Shown: positions 11,285-21,985, counted from the first letter of the stretch. The stretch is 64,000 bases of DNA from Enterococcus hirae ATCC 9790 (GCF_000271405.2 NC_018081.1:837852-901851), one strand, 5' to 3'. Notes: generated by a model not told the origin, from the sequence alone. Program-made: numbers and translations.

Positions 11285-11724
11285 TAGATCACCTCAATTG
11301 ACCCACCAGCAGCAACGATTGCTTCTTCAGCTGCCTTAGAGAATTTTGCGGCTTTCACAGTCAATTTCTTAGTTAACTCACCGTTAGCTAATACTTTGAT
11401 TCCAGATTTTTCGTTTTTCACGATTCCAGCTTCTACTAAAGCAACTGGAGTTACTTCAGCACCATCTTCAAAACGATTTAGTACATCAAGGTTGATGACT
11501 GCATAATCTTTGCGGTTCACGTTTGTGAAACCACGTTTTGGTAAACGACGGAATAATGGAGTTTGACCCCCTTCAAATCCTAGACGTACACCACCGCCTG
11601 AACGAGCTTTTTGACCTTTTTGACCACGTCCAGCAGTTTTTCCGTTACCAGAAGAAGTACCACGTCCAACACGGTTACGTACTTGTCGTGAACCTTCTGC
11701 AGGTTTTAATTCATGAAGTTTCAT
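11284..11724 (-). CDS. rplO: 50S ribosomal protein L15
   Basis: Late-assembly large-subunit protein of 146 residues. It begins [20 protein letters not shown] with the Gly/Arg-rich segment [20 protein letters not shown], and contains [27 protein letters not shown] precedes the ATG. It is the penultimate gene before secY in the spc arrangement. Confidence 0.97.
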
Positions 11725-11785
11725 AGGTTTGGCACCTCCTTAATATTCTAGTTCATATTTCTTACTATATACTAGGTTTGTTTAA

Positions 11786-11965
11786 TTAGATTTCTTCAAC
11801 GTCCACCAAGTGAGAAACAGTGTTGATCATGCCTTTGATTGCTTCATTAGCAGGTTTAACCACTGAGCTGTTAATCTTTGTAAGACCTAACGCTTTTACT
11901 GTATCACGTTGGTTTTGAGGACGTCCGATAATACTGCGTTTTAAAGTAACTTTTAATTCAGCCAT
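11786..11965 (-). CDS. rpmD: 50S ribosomal protein L30
   Basis: A short ORF of 59 codons starting [29 protein letters not shown] lies upstream of the ATG at 11965. It contains the family core [14 protein letters not shown] and ends VDVEEI. Position between rpsE and rplO is standard. Confidence 0.97.
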   Translation of the reverse strand: MAELKVTLKRSIIGRPQNQRDTVKALGLTKINSSVVKPANEAIKGMINTVSHLVDVEEI

Positions 11966-11979
11966 TATTTTTGTCCTCC

Positions 11980-12480
11980 TTATCCGATTAATTCTTCAAC
12001 TGATTTGCCGCGAAGTTCTGCAACTTCTTCTGCACGTTTCAATTGTTTCAAACCTTCAACAGTTGCACGAACAACGTTGATTGGTGTATTTGAACCTAAA
12101 GATTTAGAAGTGATATCTGCTACCCCTGCTAATTCCAATACGGCACGAACTGGTCCACCAGCAGCAACCCCAGAACCTTCAACAGCAGGTTTCATTAGGA
12201 TTCTACCACCACTAAAAGCACCGATGACTTCGTGTGGGATTGTTGAACCAACCATAGGTACTTCAACTAAGTTTTTCTTCGCATCTTCAATTGCTTTACG
12301 GATTGCTTCAGGTACTTCTTGTGCTTTACCAGTACCAAATCCTACATGTCCGTTTTTGTCACCGACAACAACTAAAGCAGCAAAACGTAGACGACGTCCA
12401 CCTTTAACAACTTTTGTTACACGGTTAATTGCAACAACGCGGTCTTCTAATTCCAAATGTTTTGGATCGATATAAACCAT
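11980..12480 (-). CDS. rpsE: 30S ribosomal protein S5
   Basis: S5 contributes to decoding accuracy and the mRNA entry tunnel. The 166-residue protein has the N-terminal S5 domain [31 protein letters not shown] and the C-terminal fold with [21 protein letters not shown] sequence. The loop [10 protein letters not shown], where spectinomycin-resistance substitutions arise, looks unaltered. GGAGG lies before the ATG. Confidence 0.97.
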   Translation of the reverse strand: MVYIDPKHLELEDRVVAINRVTKVVKGGRRLRFAALVVVGDKNGHVGFGTGKAQEVPEAIRKAIEDAKKNLVEVPMVGSTIPHEVIGAFSGGRILMKPAVEGSGVAAGGPVRAVLELAGVADITSKSLGSNTPINVVRATVEGLKQLKRAEEVAELRGKSVEELIG

Positions 12481-12500
12481 GAATGGTATTCCTCCTTTTC

Positions 12501-12857
12501 CTAAAATTCTAGTCCATTTTCGCGAGCAGCTTCAGCTAAAGCTTGCACACGGCCATGGTAAAGGTATCCACCACGGTCAAAGACTACTACTTTAATGCCT
12601 TTTTCAGTTGCACGTTCAGCAACTAATTTACCGACAGCTTGTGCTGCTTCTGTTTTTGTTCCACCTGAAATTTCTTTATCCAAGGTAGAGGCACTTGCTA
12701 GCGTTACACCCGCTACGTCATCAATAATTTGAGCGTAGATGTTTTTGTTAGAACGAAAAACGTTCAAGCGTGGGCGCTCAGCAGTACCAGAGATATTGTT
12801 ACGTACACGACGATGTCTTTTCTGACGTGTTTTGTTCTTATCTGGTTTTGTAATCAC
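12501..12857 (-). CDS. rplR: 50S ribosomal protein L18
   Basis: L18 binds 5S rRNA. A GTG start at 12857 behind AGAGGTG gives 118 residues beginning [18 protein letters not shown], the usual N-terminus; the longer ATG frame from 12890 is less likely. It contains [19 protein letters not shown] and ends ARENGLEF. Confidence 0.95.
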   Translation of the reverse strand: MITKPDKNKTRQKRHRRVRNNISGTAERPRLNVFRSNKNIYAQIIDDVAGVTLASASTLDKEISGGTKTEAAQAVGKLVAERATEKGIKVVVFDRGGYLYHGRVQALAEAARENGLEF

Positions 12858-12918
12858 AATTGTCACCTCTTTAATTTTATTGTACTGCACTTAGGCAGAA
12901 ACACCAAAGTCTCGAAAA

Positions 12919-13001
12919 ATAGAAGCTGCGGCACAAGTTAAATCTCTTTTGAATGAAGGTAAACTTCTGCAAAATCCTTTTTTCCTGCTGCTGGCTTCTA
13001 T
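12919..13001 (-). promoter_or_regulatory. Attenuator-like structure in the rplF-rplR gap
   Basis: The gap between rplF and rplR is 158 bases in a cluster whose gaps are mostly under 60. On the minus strand ATAGAAGC (12994-13001) can pair with GCTTCTAT (12919-12926), which is followed by TTTTT. The loop is long (67 bases), so folding needs checking. Confidence 0.35.
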
Positions 13002-13015
13002 GCAATTTTTCTAAA

Positions 13016-13552
13016 CTATTTACCAGTTTTACCTTCTTTACGGCGTACATATTCGCCAACATAACGAATACCTTTACCTTTATAAGGTTCTGGAGGACGA
13101 GTTCCGCGAATGTTCGCAGCTAATTCGCCAACTTCTTCTTTGTTCGCACCTTTAACAATTACTTGTGTGTTAGCTGGTACTTCAACAGTTACGCCAGCTG
13201 GTGGTGTGATTTCTACTGGATGTGAGTAACCTACGTTCAAGACAAGTTTTGATCCTTGTAATTGCGCACGGTACCCAACCCCGATCAATTCTAATGCTTT
13301 TTGGAATCCTTCACTAACACCTACAACCATGTTGTTGAAGTTAGCACGAGTTGTTCCATGGATTGTTTTCATTTCTTTACTGTCATTTGGACGAGTGAAA
13401 GTCACTTCGTTTCCTTCGATATTCATTTTGATATCAGAAGAGAAAGTACGTGTTAATTCACCTTTAGGTCCTTTAACTGTAATGTTGTTTCCATCTTGAG
13501 TAACTGTTACTCCTTCAGGGATCACAACAACTTTATTTCCAATACGGCTCAC
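13016..13552 (-). CDS. rplF: 50S ribosomal protein L6
   Basis: Large-subunit protein near the factor-binding site, 178 residues. It begins [16 protein letters not shown] and has two L6 repeats. The C-terminal block reads [20 protein letters not shown]. It lies 31 bases after rpsH with AAGGAGG before the ATG. Confidence 0.97.
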   Translation of the reverse strand: MSRIGNKVVVIPEGVTVTQDGNNITVKGPKGELTRTFSSDIKMNIEGNEVTFTRPNDSKEMKTIHGTTRANFNNMVVGVSEGFQKALELIGVGYRAQLQGSKLVLNVGYSHPVEITPPAGVTVEVPANTQVIVKGANKEEVGELAANIRGTRPPEPYKGKGIRYVGEYVRRKEGKTGK

Positions 13553-13583
13553 TTAAAGACACCTCCTTGTAAATTCTAGTTGA

Positions 13584-13982
13584 TTACCATACGTAAGCGA
13601 TAACTTCGCCGCCGATATTTTTTTCACGAGCTTCTTTATCAGTAACAACACCTTCAGAAGTCGAAATGATTGCGATACCTAAACCGTTCAATACTTTTGG
13701 TACTTCGTCAGCTTTGACATAAGCACGCAAACCTGGTTTAGAGATACGTTTTAAGTTAGTGATAACACGTTCGCCGTTTTTACCAAATTTTAGGAAAACA
13801 CGGATCACGCCTTGTTTGTCATCTTCGATATATTCAACATCACGAACGAAACCTTCACGTTTTAAGATTTCAGCGATGTCACGTTTAATTTTTGATGCAG
13901 GAACTTCTAAAGACTCATGTTTAACCATGTTTGCATTACGGATACGAGTTAGAAAATCTGCAATTGGATCTGTCATGACCAT
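13584..13982 (-). CDS. rpsH: 30S ribosomal protein S8
   Basis: Central-domain 16S rRNA-binding protein of 132 residues, beginning [17 protein letters not shown] and ending GGEVIAYVW. In E. coli S8 is the translational regulator of the spc operon; no such site is demonstrated here. AGGAGG lies upstream of the ATG. Confidence 0.97.
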   Translation of the reverse strand: MVMTDPIADFLTRIRNANMVKHESLEVPASKIKRDIAEILKREGFVRDVEYIEDDKQGVIRVFLKFGKNGERVITNLKRISKPGLRAYVKADEVPKVLNGLGIAIISTSEGVVTDKEAREKNIGGEVIAYVW

Positions 13983-14018
13983 TGATCTTTTACCTCCTTC
14001 TTATGCGAATTTACTTTT

Positions 14019-14204
14019 TTACCAGCTAGCTTTCTTCACGCCGGGAATTTGACCTTTATAGGCAAGTTCGCGGAAGCAAATACGGCAAAGATGGAACTTA
14101 CGATAAACTGAATGTGGACGTCCGCAACGTTCGCAACGAGTGTAAGCTTGTGTTGAATGTTTTGCAGGGCGTTTGTTTTTAGCAATCATTGATTTTTTAG
14201 CCAC
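14019..14204 (-). CDS. rpsZ: 30S ribosomal protein S14, zinc-binding type Z
   Basis: Short 61-residue S14 with CERCGR and CRICFR motifs, the zinc-containing housekeeping form. It ends IPGVKKASW. Zinc-limited Firmicutes often carry a second, zinc-free S14 elsewhere; none is present in this window. Confidence 0.96.
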   Translation of the reverse strand: MAKKSMIAKNKRPAKHSTQAYTRCERCGRPHSVYRKFHLCRICFRELAYKGQIPGVKKASW

Positions 14205-14222
14205 GTAGTTCGCCTCCTTTAA

Positions 14223-14762
14223 TTATTTTTGGAATGGCATGCCTAATTGTGTCAACAACTCACGAGATTCTTCATCTGAGTTAGCTGTCGTTACAATAAC
14301 GATGTCCATACCACGTACTTTATCTACTAAATCGTAATCTACTTCTGGGAAGATCAATTGTTCTTTAATACCTAAAGTATAGTTTCCACGACCGTCAAAG
14401 GCTTTTTTACTTACACCATGGAAGTCACGTACACGTGGTAGAGAAACTGAAACCAATTTGTCTAGAAATTCGTACATTCTTTCTCCGCGCAAGGTAACTT
14501 TTGCCCCAATTGGCATTCCTTCACGTAAACGGAATCCAGCGATTGATTTTTTAGCTTTAGTAATCATTGGTTTTTGTCCAGTGATCAAAGTTAATTCTTC
14601 AACTGCTTTATCTAAGTTTTTAGCGTTTGATACCGCATCACCAACACCCATGTTGATGACGATTTTTTCAACTTTAGGTGTTTGCATAACAGAGCTATAG
14701 TTAAATTTTTCCATCAATGATGGAGTTACTTCTTTAAGATATTTTTCTTTTAGGCGGTTCAT
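14223..14762 (-). CDS. rplE: 50S ribosomal protein L5
   Basis: 5S rRNA-binding protein of 179 residues that also contacts the P-site tRNA. It contains [16 protein letters not shown] and [19 protein letters not shown] sequence ([18 protein letters not shown]). The ATG at 14762 is preceded by GGAGGGG, 25 bases after rplX. Confidence 0.97.
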   Translation of the reverse strand: MNRLKEKYLKEVTPSLMEKFNYSSVMQTPKVEKIVINMGVGDAVSNAKNLDKAVEELTLITGQKPMITKAKKSIAGFRLREGMPIGAKVTLRGERMYEFLDKLVSVSLPRVRDFHGVSKKAFDGRGNYTLGIKEQLIFPEVDYDLVDKVRGMDIVIVTTANSDEESRELLTQLGMPFQK

Positions 14763-14787
14763 TCAGTAAGCCCCTCCTTCCTTAAAC

Positions 14788-15099
14788 TTATTTATTATCT
14801 AAAACTTCACCGGTTTTTTTAGAAACGCGGACTTTTTTGCCATCTACTTCTTTGTAGCCAACTCGGCCAGCTACGCCAGTAGAGTCGATCACCATCACGT
14901 TAGAAACATGAATTGGTGCTTCCATCTCAACAATTCCACCTTGAGGAGCAGCTTGAGAAGGTTTTTGGTGTTTTTTAACAACATTCACACCTTCGACAAT
15001 GACTTTATCTTTTTTCGGAAACGCTGCTAATACAACGCCTTCTTTATTTTTGTCTTTTCCAGTGATAACTTTAACTTTATCGCCTTTTTTAACAAACAT
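14788..15099 (-). CDS. rplX: 50S ribosomal protein L24
   Basis: Assembly-initiator protein, 103 residues. The KOW motif is near the N-terminus ([20 protein letters not shown]). AAGGAGGTG precedes the ATG. It lies between rplN and rplE as usual. Confidence 0.97.
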   Translation of the reverse strand: MFVKKGDKVKVITGKDKNKEGVVLAAFPKKDKVIVEGVNVVKKHQKPSQAAPQGGIVEMEAPIHVSNVMVIDSTGVAGRVGYKEVDGKKVRVSKKTGEVLDNK

Positions 15100-15135
15100 A
15101 ACTGTTTCGCACCTCCTTTGATAAGTGTCTCAAGA

Positions 15136-15558
<423 letters not shown>

Positions 15559-15561
15559 TTA

Positions 15562-15828
15562 TTAGATAATAACTGCTTCTTCGACTACTTCCAACAAACG
15601 GAAACGTTTTGTAGCTGATAATGGACGAGTTTCCATAATTTTCACGATGTCGCCAACTTTAGCTGTGTTGTTTTCATCATGCACTTTGTATTTCTTAGAA
15701 TAGTTCATGCGTTTGCCATAGATAGGGTGGTTTTTCTTTGTTTCAACAGAAACTGTAATGGTTTTATCCATTTTGTCAGATACCACGCGACCTTGATAAA
15801 CTTTGCGTTGATTTCTTTCTTCAGTCAT
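15562..15828 (-). CDS. rpsQ: 30S ribosomal protein S17
   Basis: Primary 16S rRNA-binding protein of 88 residues with an OB fold. It contains the family block [18 protein letters not shown] and [25 protein letters not shown] lies before the ATG, 24 bases after rpmC. Confidence 0.97.
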   Translation of the reverse strand: MTEERNQRKVYQGRVVSDKMDKTITVSVETKKNHPIYGKRMNYSKKYKVHDENNTAKVGDIVKIMETRPLSATKRFRLLEVVEEAVII

Positions 15829-15852
15829 ACGCTTAATGGCCTCCTTCCATAA

Positions 15853-16041
15853 TTACTTAGCTTGTTCACGCAATACAGTTTTGATGCGTGCAATCGATTT
15901 ACGTACTTCTTTAATACGTGCAGTGTTTTCTAATTGACCTGTTGCTAATTGGAATCTAAGATTAAACAATTCTTCTTTTAATTGTTTTTCTTGATCAAGC
16001 ATTTCGGCAGTGGTTAATTCTCTGATTTCTTTAACCTTCAT
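15853..16041 (-). CDS. rpmC: 50S ribosomal protein L29
   Basis: L29 lies at the tunnel exit and helps bind trigger factor and SRP. The start at 16041 ([14 protein letters not shown]) gives 62 residues; it overlaps the last 11 bases of rplP, with GGTGG as ribosome binding site inside rplP. The longer frame from 16065 is rejected. Confidence 0.95.
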   Translation of the reverse strand: MKVKEIRELTTAEMLDQEKQLKEELFNLRFQLATGQLENTARIKEVRKSIARIKTVLREQAK

Positions 16042-16465
16042 TCGATTCACCACCCATTTCCTCACGTTTTACGATCTTAGTTTTCATTGGTAATTTGTGA
16101 GAAGCTAGACGTAACGCTTCACGAGCCACTTCTTCAGACACGCCTGCAATTTCAAACATGATTTTACCACGTTTTACTGGTGCAACCCATCCTTCAGGTG
16201 CCCCTTTACCAGAACCCATACGTACCCCAATTGCTTTGGCAGTATAAGATTTGTGAGGGAAAATTTTAATCCATACTTTCCCACCACGTTTCATGTAACG
16301 AGTCATTGCGATACGAGCAGCTTCGATTTGGCGGTTAGTGATCCAATGTGAATCAACAGCTTGCAAACCGTATTCACCGAATGCTACTTCTTTACCACCT
16401 TTGGCTTCCCCGCGCATTTTTCCGCGGAATTCACGACGGTGTTTTACACGTTTAGGTACTAACAT
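16031..16465 (-). CDS. rplP: 50S ribosomal protein L16
   Basis: Protein of 144 residues near the peptidyl transferase centre and A site. It begins [20 protein letters not shown] and contains [17 protein letters not shown]. As called, its start lies inside the frameshifted tail of rpsC; with the expected rpsC stop (16468-16470) the two genes would be 2 bases apart. Confidence 0.97.
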   Translation of the reverse strand: MLVPKRVKHRREFRGKMRGEAKGGKEVAFGEYGLQAVDSHWITNRQIEAARIAMTRYMKRGGKVWIKIFPHKSYTAKAIGVRMGSGKGAPEGWVAPVKRGKIMFEIAGVSEEVAREALRLASHKLPMKTKIVKREEMGGESNEG

Positions 16466-17123
16466 GATTATTTCCCTCCTTTCTCAGTGTTTTTTTAGTT
16501 GGAAGAATTTCTCCACGATAGATCCACACTTTAACTCCTAGTTTTCCGTATGTTGTATCTGCTTCTTCCCATGCGTAATCAATATCCGCACGTAATGTGT
16601 GAAGAGGAACAGTTCCTTCTGAGTATCCTTCTGAACGAGCGATGTCCGCACCGTTTAGACGTCCAGATACTTGAGTTTTGATCCCTTTAGCGCCAGCACG
16701 CATTGAACGTTGGATGGCTTGTTTTTGAGCGCGACGGAAAGCAACACGATTTTCTAATTGACGTGCGATTCCTTCACCTACTAATTTTGCATCTAGATCT
16801 GGTTTTTTGATTTCCACGATGTTGATATGGATTCTTTTACCAGTTAATTTATTTAATTCTTTTCTTAGGTTTTCGACTTCAGATCCGCCTTTACCAATAA
16901 CCATACCTGGTTTTGCTGTGTGAATTGAAATGTTAACACGGCCTGTAGCACGTTCGATTTCAATTGTTGATACAGCAGCATCAGCAAGTTTAGTTGAAAT
17001 AAATTTACGGATTCTTAAATCTTCGTGTAAGAACTCTGCATACTCTTTTTCAGCATACCATTTAGCATCCCAGTCGCGGATGATGCCTACACGCATTCCA
17101 ATTGGATGTACTTTTTGACCCAC
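16452..17123 (-). CDS. rpsC: 30S ribosomal protein S3, aberrant C-terminus
   Basis: S3 forms the mRNA entry side of the 30S head. The protein starts [18 protein letters not shown] and has the KH domain with [16 protein letters not shown] (about residues 74-89). After EILPTKK the sequence reads [12 protein letters not shown], whereas the expected family ending is NTEKGGK. The change comes from an A7 run (16490-16496 on the plus strand, as T); one more A gives AAA AAA AAC ACT GAG AAA GGA GGG AAA TAA and a stop at 16468. Because S3 is essential and its C-terminus conserved, a missed base in the sequence is the most economical explanation. Confidence 0.93.
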   Translation of the reverse strand: MGQKVHPIGMRVGIIRDWDAKWYAEKEYAEFLHEDLRIRKFISTKLADAAVSTIEIERATGRVNISIHTAKPGMVIGKGGSEVENLRKELNKLTGKRIHINIVEIKKPDLDAKLVGEGIARQLENRVAFRRAQKQAIQRSMRAGAKGIKTQVSGRLNGADIARSEGYSEGTVPLHTLRADIDYAWEEADTTYGKLGVKVWIYRGEILPTKKTLRKEGNNHVST

Positions 17124-17136
17124 TGATTATCCCTCC

Positions 17137-17484
17137 TTATTTTTCTGATACGACTACCGTGATATGACTTGTACGTTTGTTGATTGGAGAAGCTGATCCT
17201 TTTGCACGTGGACGGAAACGTTTCATTGTTGGTCCTTCGTTAACAAATGCTTCAGATACTACCAAGTTTTCAACATCTAAGTCAAAATTGTTTTCTGCAT
17301 TCGCAACTGCTGACATCAATACTTTTTCAATGATTCCAGCAGATTTGTTTGGTGTGAATTTCAAGATTGAAATTGCATCCGCAACACTTTTACCTCTGAT
17401 AAGGTCAATTACTAAACGGGCTTTTCGAGGTGAAGTGCGAACTGTTTTTGCAGTTGCTTTAGCTGATGTGATTTGTTCTGCCAT
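17137..17484 (-). CDS. rplV: 50S ribosomal protein L22
   Basis: L22 lines the peptide exit tunnel. The 115-residue protein contains [19 protein letters not shown] and [15 protein letters not shown]; the tunnel-loop region shows no deletion or duplication of the kind linked to macrolide resistance. GGGAGG lies before the ATG. Confidence 0.97.
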   Translation of the reverse strand: MAEQITSAKATAKTVRTSPRKARLVIDLIRGKSVADAISILKFTPNKSAGIIEKVLMSAVANAENNFDLDVENLVVSEAFVNEGPTMKRFRPRAKGSASPINKRTSHITVVVSEK

Positions 17485-17505
17485 TTGGTTTTATCCTCCC
17501 CTCAA

Positions 17506-17784
17506 TTAGCGTTTCGTTTTCTTATCGTCTGCAGCATGGCCACGATAAGTTCTTGTTGGTGCGAATTCACCTAGTTTGTGTCCTACCATATCTTCTTGGA
17601 TGTAAACTGGTACGTGTTTACGTCCATCGTATACTGCGATGGTATATCCAACAAAACTTGGGAAAATGGTCGAACGACGAGACCAAGTTTTGATAACTTT
17701 TTTCTTTTCAACCCCTGCTTGAGCTTCAACTTTGTTCATTAAATGCTCATCAACGAAAGGTCCTTTCTTTAAACTACGACCCAT
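17506..17784 (-). CDS. rpsS: 30S ribosomal protein S19
   Basis: A 92-residue 30S head protein with [19 protein letters not shown] and the C-terminal [18 protein letters not shown]. It follows rplB by 42 bases with GGAGG before the ATG. Confidence 0.97.
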   Translation of the reverse strand: MGRSLKKGPFVDEHLMNKVEAQAGVEKKKVIKTWSRRSTIFPSFVGYTIAVYDGRKHVPVYIQEDMVGHKLGEFAPTRTYRGHAADDKKTKR

Positions 17785-17826
17785 GGTGAACCTCCTCTCA
17801 AAATGTGCGACACATGGTCAAAGAAA

Positions 17827-18660
17827 TTATTTATTTTTACGACGACGAACAATAAGTTTGTCTGATTTAGCTTTTTTATCACGAGTTTTGTAACCAAGTG
17901 CTGGTTGTCCCCAAGGAGAAACTGGTGCTTTACGTCCGATAGGAGCTTTACCTTCACCACCACCGTGTGGGTGATCGTTAGGGTTCATTACGCTACCACG
18001 TACAGTTGGGCGTTTACGCATCCAACGAGAGCGTCCAGCTTTACCGATGTTGATCAATTCGTGTTGTTCGTTACCTACTGAACCGATTGTTGCACGGCAA
18101 GCAGCTAAGATCATACGAACTTCACCAGAGTTTAAGCGGATCAATACGTATTTGCCTTCTTTACCAAGTACTTGAGCACTTGTACCAGCAGAACGGATTA
18201 ATTGTCCACCTTTACCAGGTTTCATTTCAATATTGTGGATAACAGTACCAACTGGAATGTTTTCTAAAGGAAGAGCATTTCCGACTTTGATATCTGCATC
18301 TGGACCTGAAACAAGTTTCATTCCAACTTGTAGTCCTTTTGGTGCTAAGATGTAAGCTTTCACTCCATCTTCATAGTGTACTAACGCGATGTTAGCTGAA
18401 CGGTTTGGATCGTATTCGATCGTTTGAACAGTTGCAACAACGTTATCTTTATTACGTTTGAAGTCGATCACGCGATATTGGCGTTTGTGTCCGCCGCCTT
18501 GGTGACGTACAGTGATGCGGCCGTTATTGTTACGTCCAGCATGGTTTTTCAATGGTTGTAACAATGATTTTTCAGGTGTTGATGTTGTGATTTCAGCAAA
18601 ATCAGAACCTGTCATGTTACGACGACCATTTGAGGTAGGTTTGTACTTTTTAATCGCCAC
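17827..18660 (-). CDS. rplB: 50S ribosomal protein L2
   Basis: L2 is needed for subunit joining and peptidyl transferase activity. The 277-residue protein begins [20 protein letters not shown] and contains [20 protein letters not shown] with the conserved His of the peptidyl transferase region. The C-terminus is basic ([10 protein letters not shown]). Confidence 0.98.
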   Translation of the reverse strand: MAIKKYKPTSNGRRNMTGSDFAEITTSTPEKSLLQPLKNHAGRNNNGRITVRHQGGGHKRQYRVIDFKRNKDNVVATVQTIEYDPNRSANIALVHYEDGVKAYILAPKGLQVGMKLVSGPDADIKVGNALPLENIPVGTVIHNIEMKPGKGGQLIRSAGTSAQVLGKEGKYVLIRLNSGEVRMILAACRATIGSVGNEQHELINIGKAGRSRWMRKRPTVRGSVMNPNDHPHGGGEGKAPIGRKAPVSPWGQPALGYKTRDKKAKSDKLIVRRRKNK

Positions 18661-18699
18661 GTTTTTCCCTCCTAATTTAATGAGTTATCTAGTAAGTGC

Positions 18700-18990
18700 T
18701 TATTCAGCAGCTTCGAATAATTGGATTTCTTTTGAATCTTCAGTCAATGTAACGATCGCTTTGCGACGTTTTTTTGTATATCCTGCATATTTGCCCATAC
18801 GTTTGAATTTCGCACGTACGTTCACGATGTTCACGTTTTTAACTTTTACGTCAAAAGCAGCTTCAACCGCTTGTTTTACTAAAGTTTTGTTTGCACGAGT
18901 GTCCACTTCAAAAGTATATTTCTTGTCATCCATGGCAAGCATTGATTTTTCAGTGATCACTGGGCGTTTGATTACGTCTAGTAAGTTCAT
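18700..18990 (-). CDS. rplW: 50S ribosomal protein L23
   Basis: Tunnel-exit protein of 96 residues and docking site for trigger factor and SRP. It contains [12 protein letters not shown] and [19 protein letters not shown]. Its start base coincides with the last base of rplD (18990), a one-base overlap. Confidence 0.97.
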   Translation of the reverse strand: MNLLDVIKRPVITEKSMLAMDDKKYTFEVDTRANKTLVKQAVEAAFDVKVKNVNIVNVRAKFKRMGKYAGYTKKRRKAIVTLTEDSKEIQLFEAAE

Positions 18991-19613
18991 TATGCAAGCA
19001 CCTCCTCAATTTGAGTAAGAGCAGTTTGTGTTGCTAACACTTTTGTATTTGAAACAACATCTAGAACACTTACGTTATCAGAAGTTACTACAGTTACGTT
19101 TGGTAAGTTACGTGCTGATAAAGCAGCAAAGTCGTTACCATTCTCTAGAACAACCAATACTTTAGAGTCAATAGATAAGTTAGCAAGAACTTGTTTAAAT
19201 TCTTTTGTTTTTGGTGCATCGAAGCTTAATCCTTCAATTGCTACCAAGTTGTTTTCAGCAACTTTTTCTGACAATACAGATTTCATTGCTAAACGACGAA
19301 CTTTTTTAGGAAGTTTGTAGCTGTAAGAACGTGGTGTTGGTCCAAAGACTACGCCACCTCCACGCCATTGTGGTGAGCGGATTGATCCTTGACGAGCACG
19401 ACCAGTTCCTTTTTGACGCCATGGTTTACGTCCACCGCCTCGAACAGCACTACGGTTTTTAACCGCATGTGTTCCTTGTCTTAATGACGCACGTTGCATA
19501 ACGATTGCATCGTAAACAACACTTTCATTTGGTTCAATTCCGAAGATTTCTTCGTTAAGTGTGATTTCACCGTTTTGGCTTCCATCTTGTTTGAATAATG
19601 CTACATTCGGCAT
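18990..19613 (-). CDS. rplD: 50S ribosomal protein L4
   Basis: Tunnel protein of 207 residues; in E. coli it regulates the S10 operon. It has [20 protein letters not shown] and [20 protein letters not shown], the loop that reaches the tunnel; no insertion or substitution typical of macrolide resistance is evident. Whether it acts on the S10 leader here is unknown. Confidence 0.97.
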   Translation of the reverse strand: MPNVALFKQDGSQNGEITLNEEIFGIEPNESVVYDAIVMQRASLRQGTHAVKNRSAVRGGGRKPWRQKGTGRARQGSIRSPQWRGGGVVFGPTPRSYSYKLPKKVRRLAMKSVLSEKVAENNLVAIEGLSFDAPKTKEFKQVLANLSIDSKVLVVLENGNDFAALSARNLPNVTVVTSDNVSVLDVVSNTKVLATQTALTQIEEVLA

Positions 19614-19640
19614 TCCTTAGTTCCTCCTTTCTTCCTACTA

Positions 19641-20270
19641 TTATTTAGCTTTCACAGCTGATTTGATAGTGATTAATGATTTTTTAGCTCCAGGAACATT
19701 TCCTTTAATTAAGATAACGTTTCTTTCTGCATCAACGCGAACAACTTCCAAGTTTTGGATTGTTACGCGGTTGCCACCCATACGGCCAGCAAGACGTTTG
19801 TTTTTGAATACACGGTTAGGTGCAACTGGACCCATTGACCCAGGACGACGATGGTAGCGAGAACCGTGAGCCATTGGTCCGCGGCTTTGGCCGTGACGTT
19901 TGATAACCCCTTGGAATCCTTTACCTTTCGTAGTACCTGTTACATCAATAATGTCTCCTGCTTGGAAAACATCTACTGTAATTTCTTTTCCTACTTCATA
20001 TTCTCCTAGCTCAACATTTTTGAATTCACGAATGAAGCGCTTAGGAGCCGTGTTTGCTTTTGCAACATGACCTTTCGCAGGTTTGTTTGATAAAACTTCA
20101 CGCATATCTTGGTAACCAACTTGAATAGCTTCGTAGCCATCAGTTTCCATTGTTTTCACTTGTAGCACTACGTTTGGAGTAGCTTCTACAACAGTTACTG
20201 GAATTAATTCGCCAGATTCAGTGAAGATTTGTGTCATTCCCACTTTTTTCCCTAAGATTCCTTTGGTCAT
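19641..20270 (-). CDS. rplC: 50S ribosomal protein L3
   Basis: Assembly-initiator protein of 209 residues. It starts [15 protein letters not shown] and contains [20 protein letters not shown] near the peptidyl transferase centre and the RRPGSMG loop. GGAGG before the ATG at 20270, 30 bases after rpsJ. Confidence 0.98.
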   Translation of the reverse strand: MTKGILGKKVGMTQIFTESGELIPVTVVEATPNVVLQVKTMETDGYEAIQVGYQDMREVLSNKPAKGHVAKANTAPKRFIREFKNVELGEYEVGKEITVDVFQAGDIIDVTGTTKGKGFQGVIKRHGQSRGPMAHGSRYHRRPGSMGPVAPNRVFKNKRLAGRMGGNRVTIQNLEVVRVDAERNVILIKGNVPGAKKSLITIKSAVKAK

Positions 20271-20300
20271 GAGTACACCTCCATTAATTTTATTTTAATA

Positions 20301-20609
20301 TTATAGTTTGATTTCGATGTTAACACCAGATGGTAAGTCTAGCTTCATCAAAGCATCAACAGTTTTTGGTGTTGGGTTCACAATGTCGATAAGACGTTTG
20401 TGTGTACGCATTTCGAATTGTTCGCGTGAATCTTTGTATTTGTGAGTCGCACGAATAACTGTGTAAAGACTGCGTTCAGTTGGTAATGGAATTGGACCAG
20501 ACACGCTAGCTCCAGTTCTTTTTGCAGTTTCCACGATTTTATCCGCCGCTTGATCTAAAATACGGTGTTCATACGCTTTTAAACGGATACGAATTTTTTG
20601 TTTTGCCAT
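20301..20609 (-). CDS. rpsJ: 30S ribosomal protein S10
   Basis: First gene of the S10 cluster; S10 is a 30S head protein and also the NusE antitermination partner. The start at 20609 ([15 protein letters not shown]) follows GAAGGAGGG and gives 102 residues. The tetracycline-related loop [20 protein letters not shown] shows the lysine at the usual position, so no obvious resistance change. A leader of about 160 bases precedes it. Confidence 0.97.
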   Translation of the reverse strand: MAKQKIRIRLKAYEHRILDQAADKIVETAKRTGASVSGPIPLPTERSLYTVIRATHKYKDSREQFEMRTHKRLIDIVNPTPKTVDALMKLDLPSGVNIEIKL

Positions 20610-20775
20610 CTTGTTCCCTCCTTCGCCTATTTTGAAAAGTAGACATAGCTCCACGAAAATTTCCGTCACGCTCGTTCGTGGCAAAGCGTCCGGGCGTGTC
20701 GCAACCTCTCGTTTCTTAGCCGACGAAATCCTATAGATCACGTCTGTGACATTTACGTTTAGGTAAACGCACCTT
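20610..20775 (-). promoter_or_regulatory. Structured 5' leader of the S10 operon
   Basis: Between the promoter and rpsJ lie about 160 bases that are more GC-rich than neighbouring intergenic DNA. CCACGAA (20651-20657) pairs with TTCGTGG (20675-20681), with an inner CGT/ACG. No open frame with a ribosome binding site is seen. A ribosomal-protein autoregulatory leader is plausible but not shown. Confidence 0.45.
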
Positions 20776-20779
20776 TGTA

Positions 20780-20808
20780 ATTATAATATATCTAAATCCA
20801 CAAAGCAA
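20780..20808 (-). promoter_or_regulatory. Promoter of the S10-spc cluster
   Basis: Minus-strand -35 TTGCTT (20803-20808), 17-base spacer, and a consensus -10 TATAAT (20780-20785). No other comparable promoter lies upstream of rpsJ. Confidence 0.85.
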
Positions 20809-20944
20809 GGCTTTTTTCCTGTAAAAAACAATTTGTTTTCATAATTTTTCATTTAGATAACTTTAGATGCCTCTTATCCTTAAATGTCACATTTTATTTC
20901 TACTAAACTTCCTTCCTATAGTAGTTCGCCTATCTTCAGTTATT

Positions 20945-20991
20945 CAAAAAAACCGCAGAACCCCCAATCATGTTGGTTTCTACGGTTTTTT
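20945..20991 (-). terminator. Terminator of the aldolase/PTS operon
   Basis: An interrupted stem (AAAAAACCG-AGAA with its complement ending CGGTTTTTT) follows the aldolase stop by about 80 bases. The A and T runs on both sides make it usable in either direction. The remaining bases to 21067 contain no gene. Confidence 0.8.
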
Positions 20992-21067
20992 ATTCTATTA
21001 ACTATCGGAAGTGATAGACGATCTAAGCCATACACTTTTCTTGAAAAACAAAGTTTGGATTATTTTT

Positions 21068-21967
21068 TTAGTTCTGTTCTTGTCGCCAAGGTTGAATATT
21101 CGCTTGACGATAGACTTTTGCTTGGTTGATTGAATGGAAGAGTTCCATCTTTTGCTTCACCACTTCTTTTGCTGCTGCGATACATTCAGGATAAATGGCA
21201 TTTGGGTCCCATAGCTCTGTTGTAGCTAAGATCTCACGACACTTTTTATAAAAAGCATATTTATAGTCGGATGAAATATTGACTTTCTGAATACCGATTT
21301 GCACTGCTTTTGCAATTTCTTCGTCTGGGTTAGCAGATCCTCCATGTAAAACTAGCGGAATGGCTACTTTTTCTTTAATACTTGTTAAAACATCCATTTT
21401 CAATGCTGGCTTGACATCTTTTGGATAGATACCATGAGCGGTTCCGATTGCCACCGCTAACGAATCGATTCCTGTACGTTCCACAAATTCCTGTGCATCT
21501 TCCGGCTTCGTATAAATGACTTCCGATACACCGCCTTCTACTGAAGTACCCGTGTTACCAATCGTTCCTAGTTCGCCTTCAACTGAGACCCCGATCTTAT
21601 GGCAAACATCTACCACTTCTTTTGTTAGTGCAATATTTTCTTCAAATGGCAACAAGGAGCCGTCGATCATAACTGAACTAAACCCACAATGAATCCCTCG
21701 CATGATACTTGCTAAGCTATCGCCATGATCCATATGGATAACGAAAGGCACAGTGCTGTTTTTCGCTCGGCTCACTGCATATTGGAAAAACTCATCTTTG
21801 GTAAAGTCTAATTCTGTCGGATGGACTGCAATGATTGCGGGTGCATCATTTTCTTCTGCCGCCTCAATGACTACTCGTAAAAAGTTGCTGTCAGCAACGT
21901 TAAACGCCCCTACTGCAAAATGATTTTCCTTGGCAATTTCTAACATTTGATTCATATTGATTAACAT
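21068..21967 (-). CDS. Class II ketose-bisphosphate aldolase (KbaY/GatY/FbaA-like)
   Basis: Zinc-dependent aldolase that cleaves a ketose 1,6-bisphosphate to dihydroxyacetone phosphate and an aldehyde. The 299-residue protein has the catalytic and metal residues in FVIHMDHGDSL (about 75-85), GELGTIGNTG, AIGTAHGIYPKD and LVLHGGSANP (about 210-219). It is the last gene of the fructose-type PTS operon and the intact one of two adjacent aldolases. Substrate (fructose-, tagatose- or another ketose bisphosphate) cannot be settled from sequence. Confidence 0.88.
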   Translation of the reverse strand: MLINMNQMLEIAKENHFAVGAFNVADSNFLRVVIEAAEENDAPAIIAVHPTELDFTKDEFFQYAVSRAKNSTVPFVIHMDHGDSLASIMRGIHCGFSSVMIDGSLLPFEENIALTKEVVDVCHKIGVSVEGELGTIGNTGTSVEGGVSEVIYTKPEDAQEFVERTGIDSLAVAIGTAHGIYPKDVKPALKMDVLTSIKEKVAIPLVLHGGSANPDEEIAKAVQIGIQKVNISSDYKYAFYKKCREILATTELWDPNAIYPECIAAAKEVVKQKMELFHSINQAKVYRQANIQPWRQEQN

Positions 21968-21985
21968 CGTCTATTTTCTCCATTT

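Noticed and set aside
12005..12475. Open frame antisense to rpsE and similar long antisense frames over ribosomal genes
   Set aside because: Codon-bias artefacts; the sense strand encodes S5.
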